A stretch of 64,000 bases of DNA, taken from contig NZ_BDOQ01000009.1 in assembly GCF_003112435.1 (NCBI RefSeq), positions 62,001 to 126,000 of the forward strand, in the 5' to 3' direction. A program made the translations under genes and the position numbers. How positions within the stretch are numbered: position 1 is the first letter of the stretch; each line of letters starts with the position of its first letter. The notes below the pieces were generated by a model, which was not told the origin of the DNA, ran no database searches, and saw nothing but the letters and a program-made list of their open reading frames with translations. This document shows, piece by piece, positions 16,947 to 27,480 of the stretch. Source of the DNA: Novimethylophilus kurashikiensis (GTDB taxonomy: Bacteria > Pseudomonadota > Gammaproteobacteria > Burkholderiales > Methylophilaceae).

Positions 16947-18722
16947 CTATCCGCGCAACGCTTCCCACAGGATGCCCGGCATCTTGAGCCAGCTCGGCGC
17001 GTTTTCCAGCACGACCAGCTTGCGCAGCAAGGCCGCTGCGGTGCGATGGCCGGGCACGTAGCCGGGCTTGGGGAAGGAGGTCAGCGGCGCGCGAATGACG
17101 GCTTTTTCGATGCCCTCGAGCATCGCGGTGTTATGCACGAAGCCGGTGCCGCTCTGAATATTGTCGGGCTTGGCGCCGGGGTAGGCGCCCCACGGCGGCG
17201 AGGCGAATACGAAAGAAAGGCCGGGGAAGGTGTTGACTGCGACGGTGCCGTATTCCAATCGATCGATGGCACGCTCGAACGCAACATTCACCGCGGAATT
17301 CTTGAGCGTGGACGGATGCACGATGAGGGTGGCGCTGAGCGTGCCCCAGAGCTGAGTGTTGACCCAATCTACAGCCCGCTCCAGAAACTCCATCGGGTTG
17401 GGCGAGCCCAGTTCCACATCGGCAAACACGGAGCAGAACGCTTCTTCGTGGAACAGTTTTTCCGACTGGTTGTGGTGGTCGAGCCCGCTGACGAAGCTCC
17501 ACGGCAAAGCATCCTTGGCTGGCAGACCGATATTGACCATGTTCGAGCGTCGTTCGGTCATGTGTTTCCAGCGCTCTGCGGCGCCGGGATAGTAGGCGGC
17601 TCGCGGCTCTATCGTGGCGCACACCCGCCGCACCGCACGTAAAAAACGTGGGCTGCCATCCCAATCCTTAGGTAATACCAGCATCTTGGCCGCATTGCAG
17701 AGAAAGGACGCGTTCATGGTCATGGCCGCGGCGATGACCTCTGCCTGGAACTGGATTTCCTCGTCGGTATAGGGGCCGGGCACGACGATAACTGGCGAGA
17801 TATTGCCGAGTTCTGCCGTGATGGGTTTTTGCGTCAGCGGCTCGTTGGCGGCGCGACGTGCATCTTGCTGCGGTCCGGGAGCGCCCCACACGATCTGGTC
17901 GTAGGTCTTGTCCGAGCCGGTGAGGTGGATTTCGTCGACGCCCGGATGGTAGGCCAGATGGCGTCCTTCGTCGGCACTGCCGTAGACGACCTCGAGAAAG
18001 CCGTTGCGAATGGCGGCCTGGAAACCTTCTTCAATTAGAGGGCCGAGATAGGCGTTGACCGGGTTCATCTTGAGCACGCACACCTTGCCTTCATTGAAGA
18101 GCTTGGTGATAACGTCCATCATGCCGATGGCGGCGATGTTGCCCGCCCCCAGCACCAGGACCACCTTGCCGGCGTGATCGGGATGCTTGTAGAAAGCGGC
18201 TCGGTCAGTGTCCAGTGTTTGCTCGGTGACGTGGTGCTGCATGTGGACGTCCACCGTGACGTCTTTTTGCAGCATGGCATCGATTGGGCTTTGCGGAAAA
18301 ACCCGCACGGCAAGTTTGCCGCTGAGGGTTTTTGCCACAGGGCCGATGGGTGTGTTGCCTGTTTTCTTGAGACTGCGCAGTGCATCGGCAATCAAGCGCA
18401 GCTGCCGGATAATGCCCCAAGGGCCGGTGGCCCATTCCTCGGCCTCCAGAGGCGATCCGACCGGGATATTCTTGGCCTTGCAGCCGGCTTCTACCATGTG
18501 TTGCGCGACTTGCATGAAGTCTTGTCGCAGTGTTTCGGCCAGTGCGATGCGCTGGTCCAACGAGAGTGCAGCGAATCGCACAGCGCCTTCCCGTAGCCGG
18601 CTCACAGCCTGGTCGAGCGATGCTTGGGATGTTGGAGCCTGGGTGACTGGCGTCATTATCGAGGAGGGGGAATCGGTATCCAGTAAAGGATTGACGGTAT
18701 CGAGGACAAGTGGCTGGGACAT
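16947..18722 (-). CDS. Aldehyde dehydrogenase family protein
   Basis: This is an NAD(P)-dependent aldehyde dehydrogenase fold of 591 residues, longer than the usual 480-500. The nucleotide-binding region has VVLVLGAGNIAAIGMMDVI and VLKMNPVNAYLGPLIEEG; the catalytic Glu lies in TAELGNISPVIV and the nucleophile Cys in NASFLCNAAKMLV. The extra length is partly an N-terminal helical extension (residues 30-150) and partly C-terminal (FPKPGYVPGH onwards). The substrate cannot be assigned. GGAG 8 bases before the ATG at 18722 supports this start over the one at 18734. It faces a divergent regulator gene 98 bases away, which might control it. Confidence 0.85.
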   Translation of the reverse strand: MSQPLVLDTVNPLLDTDSPSSIMTPVTQAPTSQASLDQAVSRLREGAVRFAALSLDQRIALAETLRQDFMQVAQHMVEAGCKAKNIPVGSPLEAEEWATGPWGIIRQLRLIADALRSLKKTGNTPIGPVAKTLSGKLAVRVFPQSPIDAMLQKDVTVDVHMQHHVTEQTLDTDRAAFYKHPDHAGKVVLVLGAGNIAAIGMMDVITKLFNEGKVCVLKMNPVNAYLGPLIEEGFQAAIRNGFLEVVYGSADEGRHLAYHPGVDEIHLTGSDKTYDQIVWGAPGPQQDARRAANEPLTQKPITAELGNISPVIVVPGPYTDEEIQFQAEVIAAAMTMNASFLCNAAKMLVLPKDWDGSPRFLRAVRRVCATIEPRAAYYPGAAERWKHMTERRSNMVNIGLPAKDALPWSFVSGLDHHNQSEKLFHEEAFCSVFADVELGSPNPMEFLERAVDWVNTQLWGTLSATLIVHPSTLKNSAVNVAFERAIDRLEYGTVAVNTFPGLSFVFASPPWGAYPGAKPDNIQSGTGFVHNTAMLEGIEKAVIRAPLTSFPKPGYVPGHRTAAALLRKLVVLENAPSWLKMPGILWEALRG

Positions 18723-20411
18723 GGCGATCTCCATGGAAGCGGCGTGTATGTCCTAAATAAGTTCTACCAATCTATGATTGCTTTGAAGTTACTTACGGTT
18801 ACAAGCCAAGACAAGAATAATGTCCGAAAAGTCATTGCAGGGGGTAGACATCGGGGCGACCGCGCTGGAGGCGGCTGTCGACAAAATATTGTCGAGCCCG
18901 GTATTTGCCAAGTCTCCGCGCCAGCAGGACCTGTTGCGCTATCTCGTCACCGAGACCATCAACGGCAATGCTGCGCGCTTGAAGGGCTATTCCATCGCAG
19001 TGGAGGTGTTCGGGCGCTCGGCCGATTTCGATCCTGCCGAAGATGCCATCGTGCGCGTCGAAATGGGCCGTTTGCGTAGCAAGCTCCGCGAGTATTATCA
19101 AACTGACGGTGCCGGCGACGATATCGTGCTGGACGTACCCAAAGGCCATTATGCCGTGACCAGCTGGAGCCGTGCCTCCAACGTGGCCGAGTCGATCCAG
19201 GCGCTTTCCGCCCATCCCCGGATACGGGAAGCCGAAAGCAAGCCTTCCTTGGCTGTGTTGCCCCTCATCAATCTCAGCCCGGATGTGTGCCCCGATTATT
19301 TTGTGGACGGCATTACCGATACGCTGATCTTCGAACTCTCGCGGTTATCCGGACTCATCGTCATCTCGCGCCAGTCGTCGTTTACCTATCGATCCACCCA
19401 ACTACCCAGTGCTGCCATCGGCGAGGCCCTCGGGGTGCGCTACCTGATCGAAGGCAGCGTGCAATGCTGCGATGGCCGCGTGCGAACGACTATTAAGCTG
19501 GTTGAGGCCTCTTCGGGCATTCATTTGTGGTCCGAGCGCTTCGAGCGCGGCAAGGACAACCTATTCGAGCTACAGGATGCGCTGGCGCTCAGCATCGCCA
19601 AGGCCTTGCAGGTCAAACTGGTCGGGAGCGAGGCCGCGCTGTTCGGCAATGAGGAAACCAACAATATCGAGGCTTACGACGAGTTGCTGCATGGGTTGGA
19701 ATGTCATTGGAAATACTCTCCATCTGCTGTGGCCGAGGCACGAGCGCACTTCCAGCATGCCGCCGATCTCGATCCGACTTATGCCGCGGCGCATGCCTGG
19801 CTTGCGCGGGCGCTACTGTTCCAGTGGGTGATGCGCTGGGATGCCGATCCCGCCTTGCGTGACCAAGCCTTCGAGCATGCGCGGTTGGCGGTGTCCTTGA
19901 ACCGCAAGTCCCCGTATGTGCTGGCCATCATGGGCTGGGCGCATTTGTGGTGCAAGCACCGTGAGGAGGCGATTGCAACTTGCCGTGAGGCGGTCGCGCT
20001 CGACCCTAATAATTTCGAGGCGCTATTATTTTTGTCGATGAGCCTGTCGTCGGCGGGGTTCGGCGAGGAGGCGCTGTATTACATCGAAAAGGCGCGGCGG
20101 CTCAATCCGCATTCGTCGCCGTTTTACGAGTTTGTATTGGGGCAGGCGTATTACGTGCTGGAAGACTACGACAAGGCGATTGCGGCTTTCCAGCGCGGGA
20201 CAGAGCTCAACCAGACGTTTCCGCCGAATTATGTCTATTTGAGTACGACTTACGCCTTGCTCGGAATGGATGAACTCGCCGCAAAGTATCGAAAGCTGTA
20301 TTACGCGATCATGGGCGGCGACAAGACCCGCATGATCGTGCCGCCGTGGACCCATGCCAAGCTAGAGGCCGATTACCGGCATCTGCTCCAGCTGGCGGGG
20401 TTCGACCCGCG

Positions 20412-22451
<2,040 letters not shown>

Positions 22452-22605
22452 GATGTCGGTTCGGGCGAATGGTGGATCGGGATCAATGGGCTATTTTAGC
22501 AGTCCAACGCTCATTCCAACGCTTGGCCGCGCGCTTTCGGCGGAAGTGTGAGAGCCGGCGTCCGGACATCACGCAATGGTGTAATTTGCTAACGTAACAA
22601 TACGA

Positions 22606-22626
22606 TTTTGCAGTAAAATTGCAAAA
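22606..22626. promoter_or_regulatory. Inverted repeat between uvrB and the aminotransferase gene
   Basis: TTTTGCA (22606-22612) and TGCAAAA (22620-22626) are perfect 7-base arms around GTAAAAT. The site lies 55 bases before the aminotransferase start in a locally AT-rich stretch, where a dimeric repressor could act. No binding factor is identified; it is not a LexA-type box. Confidence 0.35.
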
Positions 22627-22680
22627 TTTATTAGTCGTTCACCCCACACAACCCTTAGCCACGATTTAGGATTGACCATC

Positions 22681-23874
22681 TTGCAACTCTCCCAGCGCGT
22701 TCTATCCATCAAGGAATCTCCCACGCTTGCCGTCACGGCGCGAGCCGCCAAACTCAAGGCCGAAGGCCGCGATATTATTGGTCTGGGAGCAGGCGAGCCC
22801 GACTTCGACACCCCGCAGCACATCAAGGATGCGGCCAAGGCTGCCATTGATAACGGCTTCACCAAGTACACCCCGGTAGGCGGTATTCCCGGCCTCAAGA
22901 AGGCCATCGTCGAAAAGTTCAAGCGCGAAAACGGTTTCGAGTACAACGTCAACGAAGTGATTGTGGGCGTGGGCGGCAAGCAGTGCATTTTCAACCTGGC
23001 GCTGGCGGTACTGAATCCGGGCGATGAAGTCATCGTTCCCGCGCCGTTCTGGGTTTCGTATGCCGATATCGCCATCGTGGCCGAGGCCAAGCCGGTGATC
23101 GTGCAGTGCGGTATCGAGCAGGATTTCAAGATCACCCCGGCGCAACTGGAAGCGGCGATCACGCCCAAGACGCGCATGTTCATGATCAACTCGCCGTCCA
23201 ACCCGACCGGCTCGGTCTATACCCGTGAGGAACTGGCCGCGCTGGGCGAAGTGCTGAAGAAGCACCCCAACATCCTCGTCGCGACCGACGACATGTACGA
23301 GCACGTCAATCTTTCCGGCGTGCCGTTCGTCAACATCCTCAACGCCACGCCGGAACTGAAGGATCGTACCGTGGTGTTGAACGGCGTTTCCAAGGCGTAT
23401 TCCATGACCGGCTGGCGTATCGGCTATGCCGCAGGCCCGGCCCAGATCATCAAGGCCATGGAAATCCTGCAATCGCAGTCCACTTCCAACCCGACCTCGA
23501 TTTCGCAGGTGGCCGCGCAAGCCGCACTGGAAGGTCCGCAAGAGTGCATCGAGCCGATGCTGAAGGCGTTCCGCGAGCGCCATGAGTTCGTGGTCAACCG
23601 TTTCAACGAGATGCGCGGCCTCAAGTGCATCAAGGCGGGCGGGGCGTTCTATGCGTTCCCTGATGCGCGCGCTGCCATCGCCAACCTGCATGCCGAGGGC
23701 AAGATCAAGGAAGCCACCGACCTGGCGCTTTCCGATTATCTGCTGGAAACGGTTGGCGTGGCCGTGGTGCCGGGTTCTGCCTTTGGTGCCGAAGGCTACT
23801 TCCGTATTTCCTTCGCCACCTCGATGGAAAACCTCAGGAACGCGTTGAACCGGATCGAAAAAGCGCTGGGCTAA
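22681..23874 (+). CDS. Aspartate aminotransferase, PLP-dependent class I
   Basis: This enzyme transfers the amino group between aspartate (and often other acids) and 2-oxoglutarate. The product has 397 residues from the TTG at 22681. That start gives MQLSQRVLSIKESPTLAV, which matches the usual family N-terminus and has AGGA 10 bases upstream; a TTG at 22672 is also possible. Visible motifs: IIGLGAGEPDFDTP, KYTPVGGIPGLKKAI, NSPSNPTGSVYT, the PLP-binding Lys in NGVSKAYSMTGWRIGY, and the carboxylate-binding Arg in YFRISFAT. This subgroup (AspC/AatA type, I-gamma) sometimes also acts on prephenate. It is a single gene followed by a strong terminator. Confidence 0.93.
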   Translation: MQLSQRVLSIKESPTLAVTARAAKLKAEGRDIIGLGAGEPDFDTPQHIKDAAKAAIDNGFTKYTPVGGIPGLKKAIVEKFKRENGFEYNVNEVIVGVGGKQCIFNLALAVLNPGDEVIVPAPFWVSYADIAIVAEAKPVIVQCGIEQDFKITPAQLEAAITPKTRMFMINSPSNPTGSVYTREELAALGEVLKKHPNILVATDDMYEHVNLSGVPFVNILNATPELKDRTVVLNGVSKAYSMTGWRIGYAAGPAQIIKAMEILQSQSTSNPTSISQVAAQAALEGPQECIEPMLKAFRERHEFVVNRFNEMRGLKCIKAGGAFYAFPDARAAIANLHAEGKIKEATDLALSDYLLETVGVAVVPGSAFGAEGYFRISFATSMENLRNALNRIEKALG

Positions 23875-23895
23875 GGCGGATCGATTTTAGATAGC

Positions 23896-23921
23896 AAAAG
23901 CCCCGCTAGTCGGGGCTTTTT
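23896..23921 (+). terminator. Rho-independent terminator after the aminotransferase
   Basis: AAAAGCCCCG (23896-23905) pairs with CGGGGCTTTT (23911-23920) around CTAGT, followed by T and GTTGG. The A tract on the left makes it usable for the convergent BCAM0308-type gene as well. Confidence 0.9.
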
Positions 23922-23952
23922 GTTGGTCATCGACTTAGGGGAAACACGCGAG

Positions 23953-24453
23953 CTATTGCGCCCAATATACGCGAATGAGGTTGTCTTCCTGGTTGTAGTG
24001 CAGTTCCAGCTTACCGCCATAGGCCTTCACCACAGCTTCGCCGATTCCTCGTGCGAGATGTACGTCTGTCGTGGTAATGATCGTCTCGTCCTCGATATTT
24101 TCAATTTTCATGATGCGCTGAAGTGGGTGTTCGGTCTTCTCGTGCTCGGCATGGTTGTGGATCAGGCGCAGGACCTCCTGCTTGCGCGAAGGGGCAATAT
24201 CGCCTTCCAGGATGATGTAGCCGGCGGGATTGGCTTCTAGAATACGGCGGCAGGCGGGGCAGCGGACGGAATGAGCATTTGGCGGCACCTGTTTCCATTG
24301 CCAGCGGCCATCGTGAAAGACAGCGTGGCAATCCGGGCAAGCGGTGGGCTCTCTGGGTTTGGCCTGGAGGCGGTAAGGATCCCGTTCCTGGTCCATCAGG
24401 ATGTGGTCGTGGGGAACAGGCTTGAAACCTGCAATGACATGATGCGGACACAT
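23953..24453 (-). CDS. BCAM0308 family zinc-ribbon protein
   Basis: The 166-residue protein has a zinc-ribbon-like arrangement, CPDCHAVFHDGRWQW followed by VRCPACRRI, giving two CxxC knuckles. Then come ANPAGYIILEGDI, EHPLQRIMKIENI and a C-terminal alpha-beta segment (HLARGIGEAVVKAYGGKLEL). This matches the BCAM0308 family named after a Burkholderia cenocepacia gene; members are common in beta- and gammaproteobacteria, often beside stress genes. The molecular role is unknown. It converges on the aminotransferase and lies near DUF2934 and Hsp20 genes on the opposite strand. Confidence 0.85.
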   Translation of the reverse strand: MCPHHVIAGFKPVPHDHILMDQERDPYRLQAKPREPTACPDCHAVFHDGRWQWKQVPPNAHSVRCPACRRILEANPAGYIILEGDIAPSRKQEVLRLIHNHAEHEKTEHPLQRIMKIENIEDETIITTTDVHLARGIGEAVVKAYGGKLELHYNQEDNLIRVYWAQ

Positions 24454-24783
24454 GATCGACTCCTTATTGATCTCTTGATAATCAATCGGCTTCTAGCGTT
24501 GCCGGTTTCCTTGGCGGCTTCGTGCTCGACCTGTTTGGCGAGCCCGTTTAATTTCTATATAAGCACGAGCATGCTGATCTTCCCATGCTTTTCCAGTAGC
24601 AATGACGGTATCAAGTCCGGCCTTCATCGGTAATCCGCGCAAGCACGTATGTCGTTTCGGGGAGATACGGGGCAACCCTTACGTGTTTGCACGCATTTTT
24701 ATGCTCAAGGAAATTAGCTACATTTCCCCTCAAGCCTCATAGGGGCGATTTCAGATTGAGTACACCAGTTAGGGAGGCGTCAC
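24454..24783. other. Intergenic stretch between BCAM0308 and DUF2934 genes
   Basis: This 330-base gap separates divergent genes and must carry promoters for both. The only open frame (minus strand, 24493-24675) has weak start signals and no recognisable product. I see no clear sigma32 or sigma54 site. The sequence just before the DUF2934 gene is AT-rich (around 24690-24730). Confidence 0.5.
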
Positions 24784-24981
24784 ATGGCAAGCACACAAAC
24801 CTCTTCGAAAAAAAGTAGCGTGCAGCGTCGCACACGTGCAAGCAAAGGCGATGAAGCCGGAGTAAACCGTGACGAGCATATTGCCGTGGCGGCCTATTAC
24901 CGGGCCCAGGCCCGCAACTTCGAACCCGGGTATGAAATGGACGATTGGCTGGCTGCTGAGGCGCAGTTGCCCACCAAATAA
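24784..24981 (+). CDS. DUF2934 domain protein
   Basis: A 65-residue protein with a Lys/Arg/Ser-rich N-terminus and a DUF2934 core: VNRDEHIAVAAYYRAQARNF followed by EPGYEMDDWLAAEAQL. DUF2934 proteins are short, widespread in proteobacteria and of unknown function, often near stress genes. The ATG has GGGAGG about 7 bases upstream. The small heat-shock gene begins 26 bases after its stop with its own strong ribosome site, so the two form a likely bicistron. Confidence 0.88.
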   Translation: MASTQTSSKKSSVQRRTRASKGDEAGVNRDEHIAVAAYYRAQARNFEPGYEMDDWLAAEAQLPTK

Positions 24982-25007
24982 CCGCATTTGTTCGCAAGGA
25001 GGCTCAG

Positions 25008-25520
25008 ATGGCTAAATCTGAAAAAGTCGAGGTGAGCGCGGGAAAAACGGCCGCAACGATGGCAGGACAATCGCAGTCCCCATCCAAATACCCAATGGGG
25101 CATATTGATCAAGTGTTCGAGGATTTTTTCCGGCGGTGGCCCATGCAGGGCTCCTGGCCTTCGCAATATATGGGCGGTATGTTCAAGGAAGATTTCACTC
25201 GTGCGCCCAGTCTGGATGTGATCGATCGGGACAACGAAGTGGTCGTACGCGCCGAGGTGCCGGGCATCGACAAGAAAGATATCGATATTTCTCTCACCGA
25301 CAACCTGTTGACGATCAAAGGCGAGTCGCGCAAGGAGAGCAAGCAGGAAAAAGGCGATTATCACCGCCGTGAGATATCCAGGTCTTCTTTCTCTCGTTCG
25401 GTATTGCTACCGGGTACGGTCGATGCTTCCAAGGCGACTGCCAGCCTCCAGGATGGCGTTCTTGAAGTGATTTTGCCCAAGGTGGAGGCTTCCAAGCGCC
25501 GCAATATTGCTGTGCAGTAG
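25008..25520 (+). CDS. Hsp20 family small heat-shock protein
   Basis: Small heat-shock proteins bind unfolding proteins and keep them soluble. The 170-residue product has an N-terminal arm (1-60) and an alpha-crystallin domain from about 65: PSLDVIDRDNEVVVRAEVPG, DIDISLTDNLLTIKGE, FSRSVLLPGTVD, and the hallmark LQDGVLEVILPK. The C-terminal IxV/I-type anchor is present as RRNIAVQ. AAGGAGG lies 8 bases before the ATG. The DUF2934 gene precedes it and a hairpin terminator follows. Confidence 0.95.
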   Translation: MAKSEKVEVSAGKTAATMAGQSQSPSKYPMGHIDQVFEDFFRRWPMQGSWPSQYMGGMFKEDFTRAPSLDVIDRDNEVVVRAEVPGIDKKDIDISLTDNLLTIKGESRKESKQEKGDYHRREISRSSFSRSVLLPGTVDASKATASLQDGVLEVILPKVEASKRRNIAVQ

Positions 25521-25552
25521 CTGTCGTCGTGCCCTGATGTCATCCTCGGTTC

Positions 25553-25589
25553 GGCCGCCTGCGTTTTTAAGTACGTAGGCGGCCATTTT
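25553..25589 (+). terminator. Terminator after hsp20
   Basis: GGCCGCCTGCG (25553-25563) pairs with CGTAGGCGGCC (25574-25584), with one G-T pair, around a 10-base loop, then ATTTTC. It lies 32 bases after the hsp20 stop. Confidence 0.75.
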
Positions 25590-25753
25590 CAATTCCCAGC
25601 GCTATTTCATCCGCACCCTCTGGAATGCTGCAAAAGTTTCAGTTAATGTACTGAGGCAAAAACGGAGCAGATAACAGCCAGAAATAACAAAGTACGAAAA
25701 GTACGCAACAACAAAAGCTTCTGGAACAATTTCGAGGTGTGAGGAGAGAGCGC

Positions 25754-27451
25754 ATGAGAAATATGCATCAAGCGGCGCGGCAACCTGGCCAAGCGGATAT
25801 CCAGGCTTTGCTGGGACTTTATAACGCCGGCAACCTGGCGCAGGCCGAGATGCTGGCAAAGAGCCTGCTGAGCCATTTCCCCAACGAGTTGATGATCCAC
25901 AACGTGCTGGGCGTGTGCCTTGAAGGGCAGAAGAAATTCGAGGAGGCTGCTGCTTGTTATCGTCGCATGATCGGCCTCAACGGCAAGGTTGCAGAGTTCC
26001 ATTTCAACCTGGGCGCTTCGCTCAGCAATCTGGGTAGACTCGAGGAAGCTGTTGCCAGCTATCGCAAGGCTATCGCCCTTAAGCCAAACCTGGTCGTAGC
26101 CCACTTTAACCTGGGCACGGCGCTGCAAGCATTGCGCCGGTTGGAAGAGGCCACTGCGAGTTATCGCAAGGCTGTCGCGCTCGAACCCGGTTTTTACGAA
26201 GCGCTGGGTAATCTGGGTACTGTGCTTCAGGAGCAGGGGAAACTGGAGGAGGCGATCAGCTGCTACCGCAAGGCATTAGCGGTTTATCCCGATGCCAAAG
26301 GCCACTACAACCTGGGAACGGCACTGCGCAACCAGGGACATCTGGACGAAGCCATCGCGCTGTTCAAGAAGGCTCTGGAACTCAAGCCCGATTATGCCGA
26401 TGCCTACAGCAGCATGGGCGTAGCCTTGTGGGATCAGGGCAATCCCAATGCGGCCATCGAAAGCTATCACCAAGCGCTGGCCATCGACCCCAATCATGGC
26501 GATGCCAACTACAACATGGGCGTGTTTCTGTACGACCACGGCGAACTGGAGCAGGCCATTCCATATTTCGAGACCTCGCGTACCAGCGACTGGCAGGAGC
26601 GCGTGCTGTATTGCCTCTACAAGACGCGGCGTTTCGACGAATTCGAGCTCAAGCTGGAGCCTATGCTTGCCTCGAAGAACGTATCTCCATTCCTGGCTAC
26701 ACTGTCCACGCACTACGCTGAAAACTTCGGCAAGGAAGACCGCTACAACTACTGCAAAAACCCGATGGAGTTCGTGTATCACGATCGCATCGAGCCGCTA
26801 GCAGCCGAAAACAGTCAGTTGCTCAAGGATTTGCTGCACGACATCACGCTGACCGATATCGCCGAACGCAAACAAGGGCGACTGTATTACGGCATCCAGT
26901 CGTCTGGTAATCTGTTGAAGCGTTCGGAAGCGTCTTTCAAGCTTCTATCATCGCTCATTAAGGACAAGATCAAGTCCTACCGCAAGCACTATGCGGGCAA
27001 GGATTGCGAGTTGATCAAATCATTCCCCACCGACGTGGAATTCAGCAGTTCGTGGTACTTACGCATGCGGCAGGGCGGCCACCTGACCTCGCATATCCAT
27101 GAGGAAGGCTGGATCAGCGGGTGCGTGTACCTGGCGCTGCCCAAGCAGAAGGAAACCCCGCACGATGGCAGCATCGAGTTCAGCACGGATGGCGACGAGT
27201 ATCCCAAGGAGCACGAGAACTTTCCGTCCAAGGTAATCGACCCGAGTGTGGGCGATATCGTGCTGTTCCCATCCTCGCTGTTCCATCGAACCATTCCGTT
27301 CAACTCGGACGAAGATCGCGTTTGCGTGGCCTTCGATCTCAAGCCATTGCAATCACTCAAGGCACTGCTGTTCGTGTCCTTGGGCTGGCTGTCCCTGTAT
27401 TTGGCCGAGGCCGTCGAGTTCTTCGTGGCGGAGTCGTATTTGTTGGCTTGA
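25754..27451 (+). CDS. TPR protein with C-terminal 2OG-Fe(II) oxygenase domain
   Basis: The product has 565 residues. Residues 5-275 hold about seven TPR units (for example FHFNLGASLSNLGRLEEAVA and YNLGTALRNQGHLDEAIALF). A helical spacer follows, then from about 430 a putative 2-oxoglutarate/iron oxygenase of the PF13759 type: HIHEEGWISGCVYLALP with His447 and His449, GDIVLFPSSLFHRTIPF with His511, and EDRVCVAFDL with the Arg expected to bind 2-oxoglutarate. The TPR part probably selects a protein or glycan substrate to be hydroxylated. The ATG at 25754 has GAGGAGA just upstream and is preferred over the GTG at 25739. It is a single gene. Confidence 0.88.
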   Translation: MRNMHQAARQPGQADIQALLGLYNAGNLAQAEMLAKSLLSHFPNELMIHNVLGVCLEGQKKFEEAAACYRRMIGLNGKVAEFHFNLGASLSNLGRLEEAVASYRKAIALKPNLVVAHFNLGTALQALRRLEEATASYRKAVALEPGFYEALGNLGTVLQEQGKLEEAISCYRKALAVYPDAKGHYNLGTALRNQGHLDEAIALFKKALELKPDYADAYSSMGVALWDQGNPNAAIESYHQALAIDPNHGDANYNMGVFLYDHGELEQAIPYFETSRTSDWQERVLYCLYKTRRFDEFELKLEPMLASKNVSPFLATLSTHYAENFGKEDRYNYCKNPMEFVYHDRIEPLAAENSQLLKDLLHDITLTDIAERKQGRLYYGIQSSGNLLKRSEASFKLLSSLIKDKIKSYRKHYAGKDCELIKSFPTDVEFSSSWYLRMRQGGHLTSHIHEEGWISGCVYLALPKQKETPHDGSIEFSTDGDEYPKEHENFPSKVIDPSVGDIVLFPSSLFHRTIPFNSDEDRVCVAFDLKPLQSLKALLFVSLGWLSLYLAEAVEFFVAESYLLA

Positions 27452-27480
27452 TGATGGGGTTGAGGCCTTCGGCGGAAGGA

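Noticed and set aside
24493-24675. Minus-strand frame of 60 codons between BCAM0308 and DUF2934 genes
   Set aside because: Weak start signals, Arg-rich composition and no recognisable domain; it may be chance.
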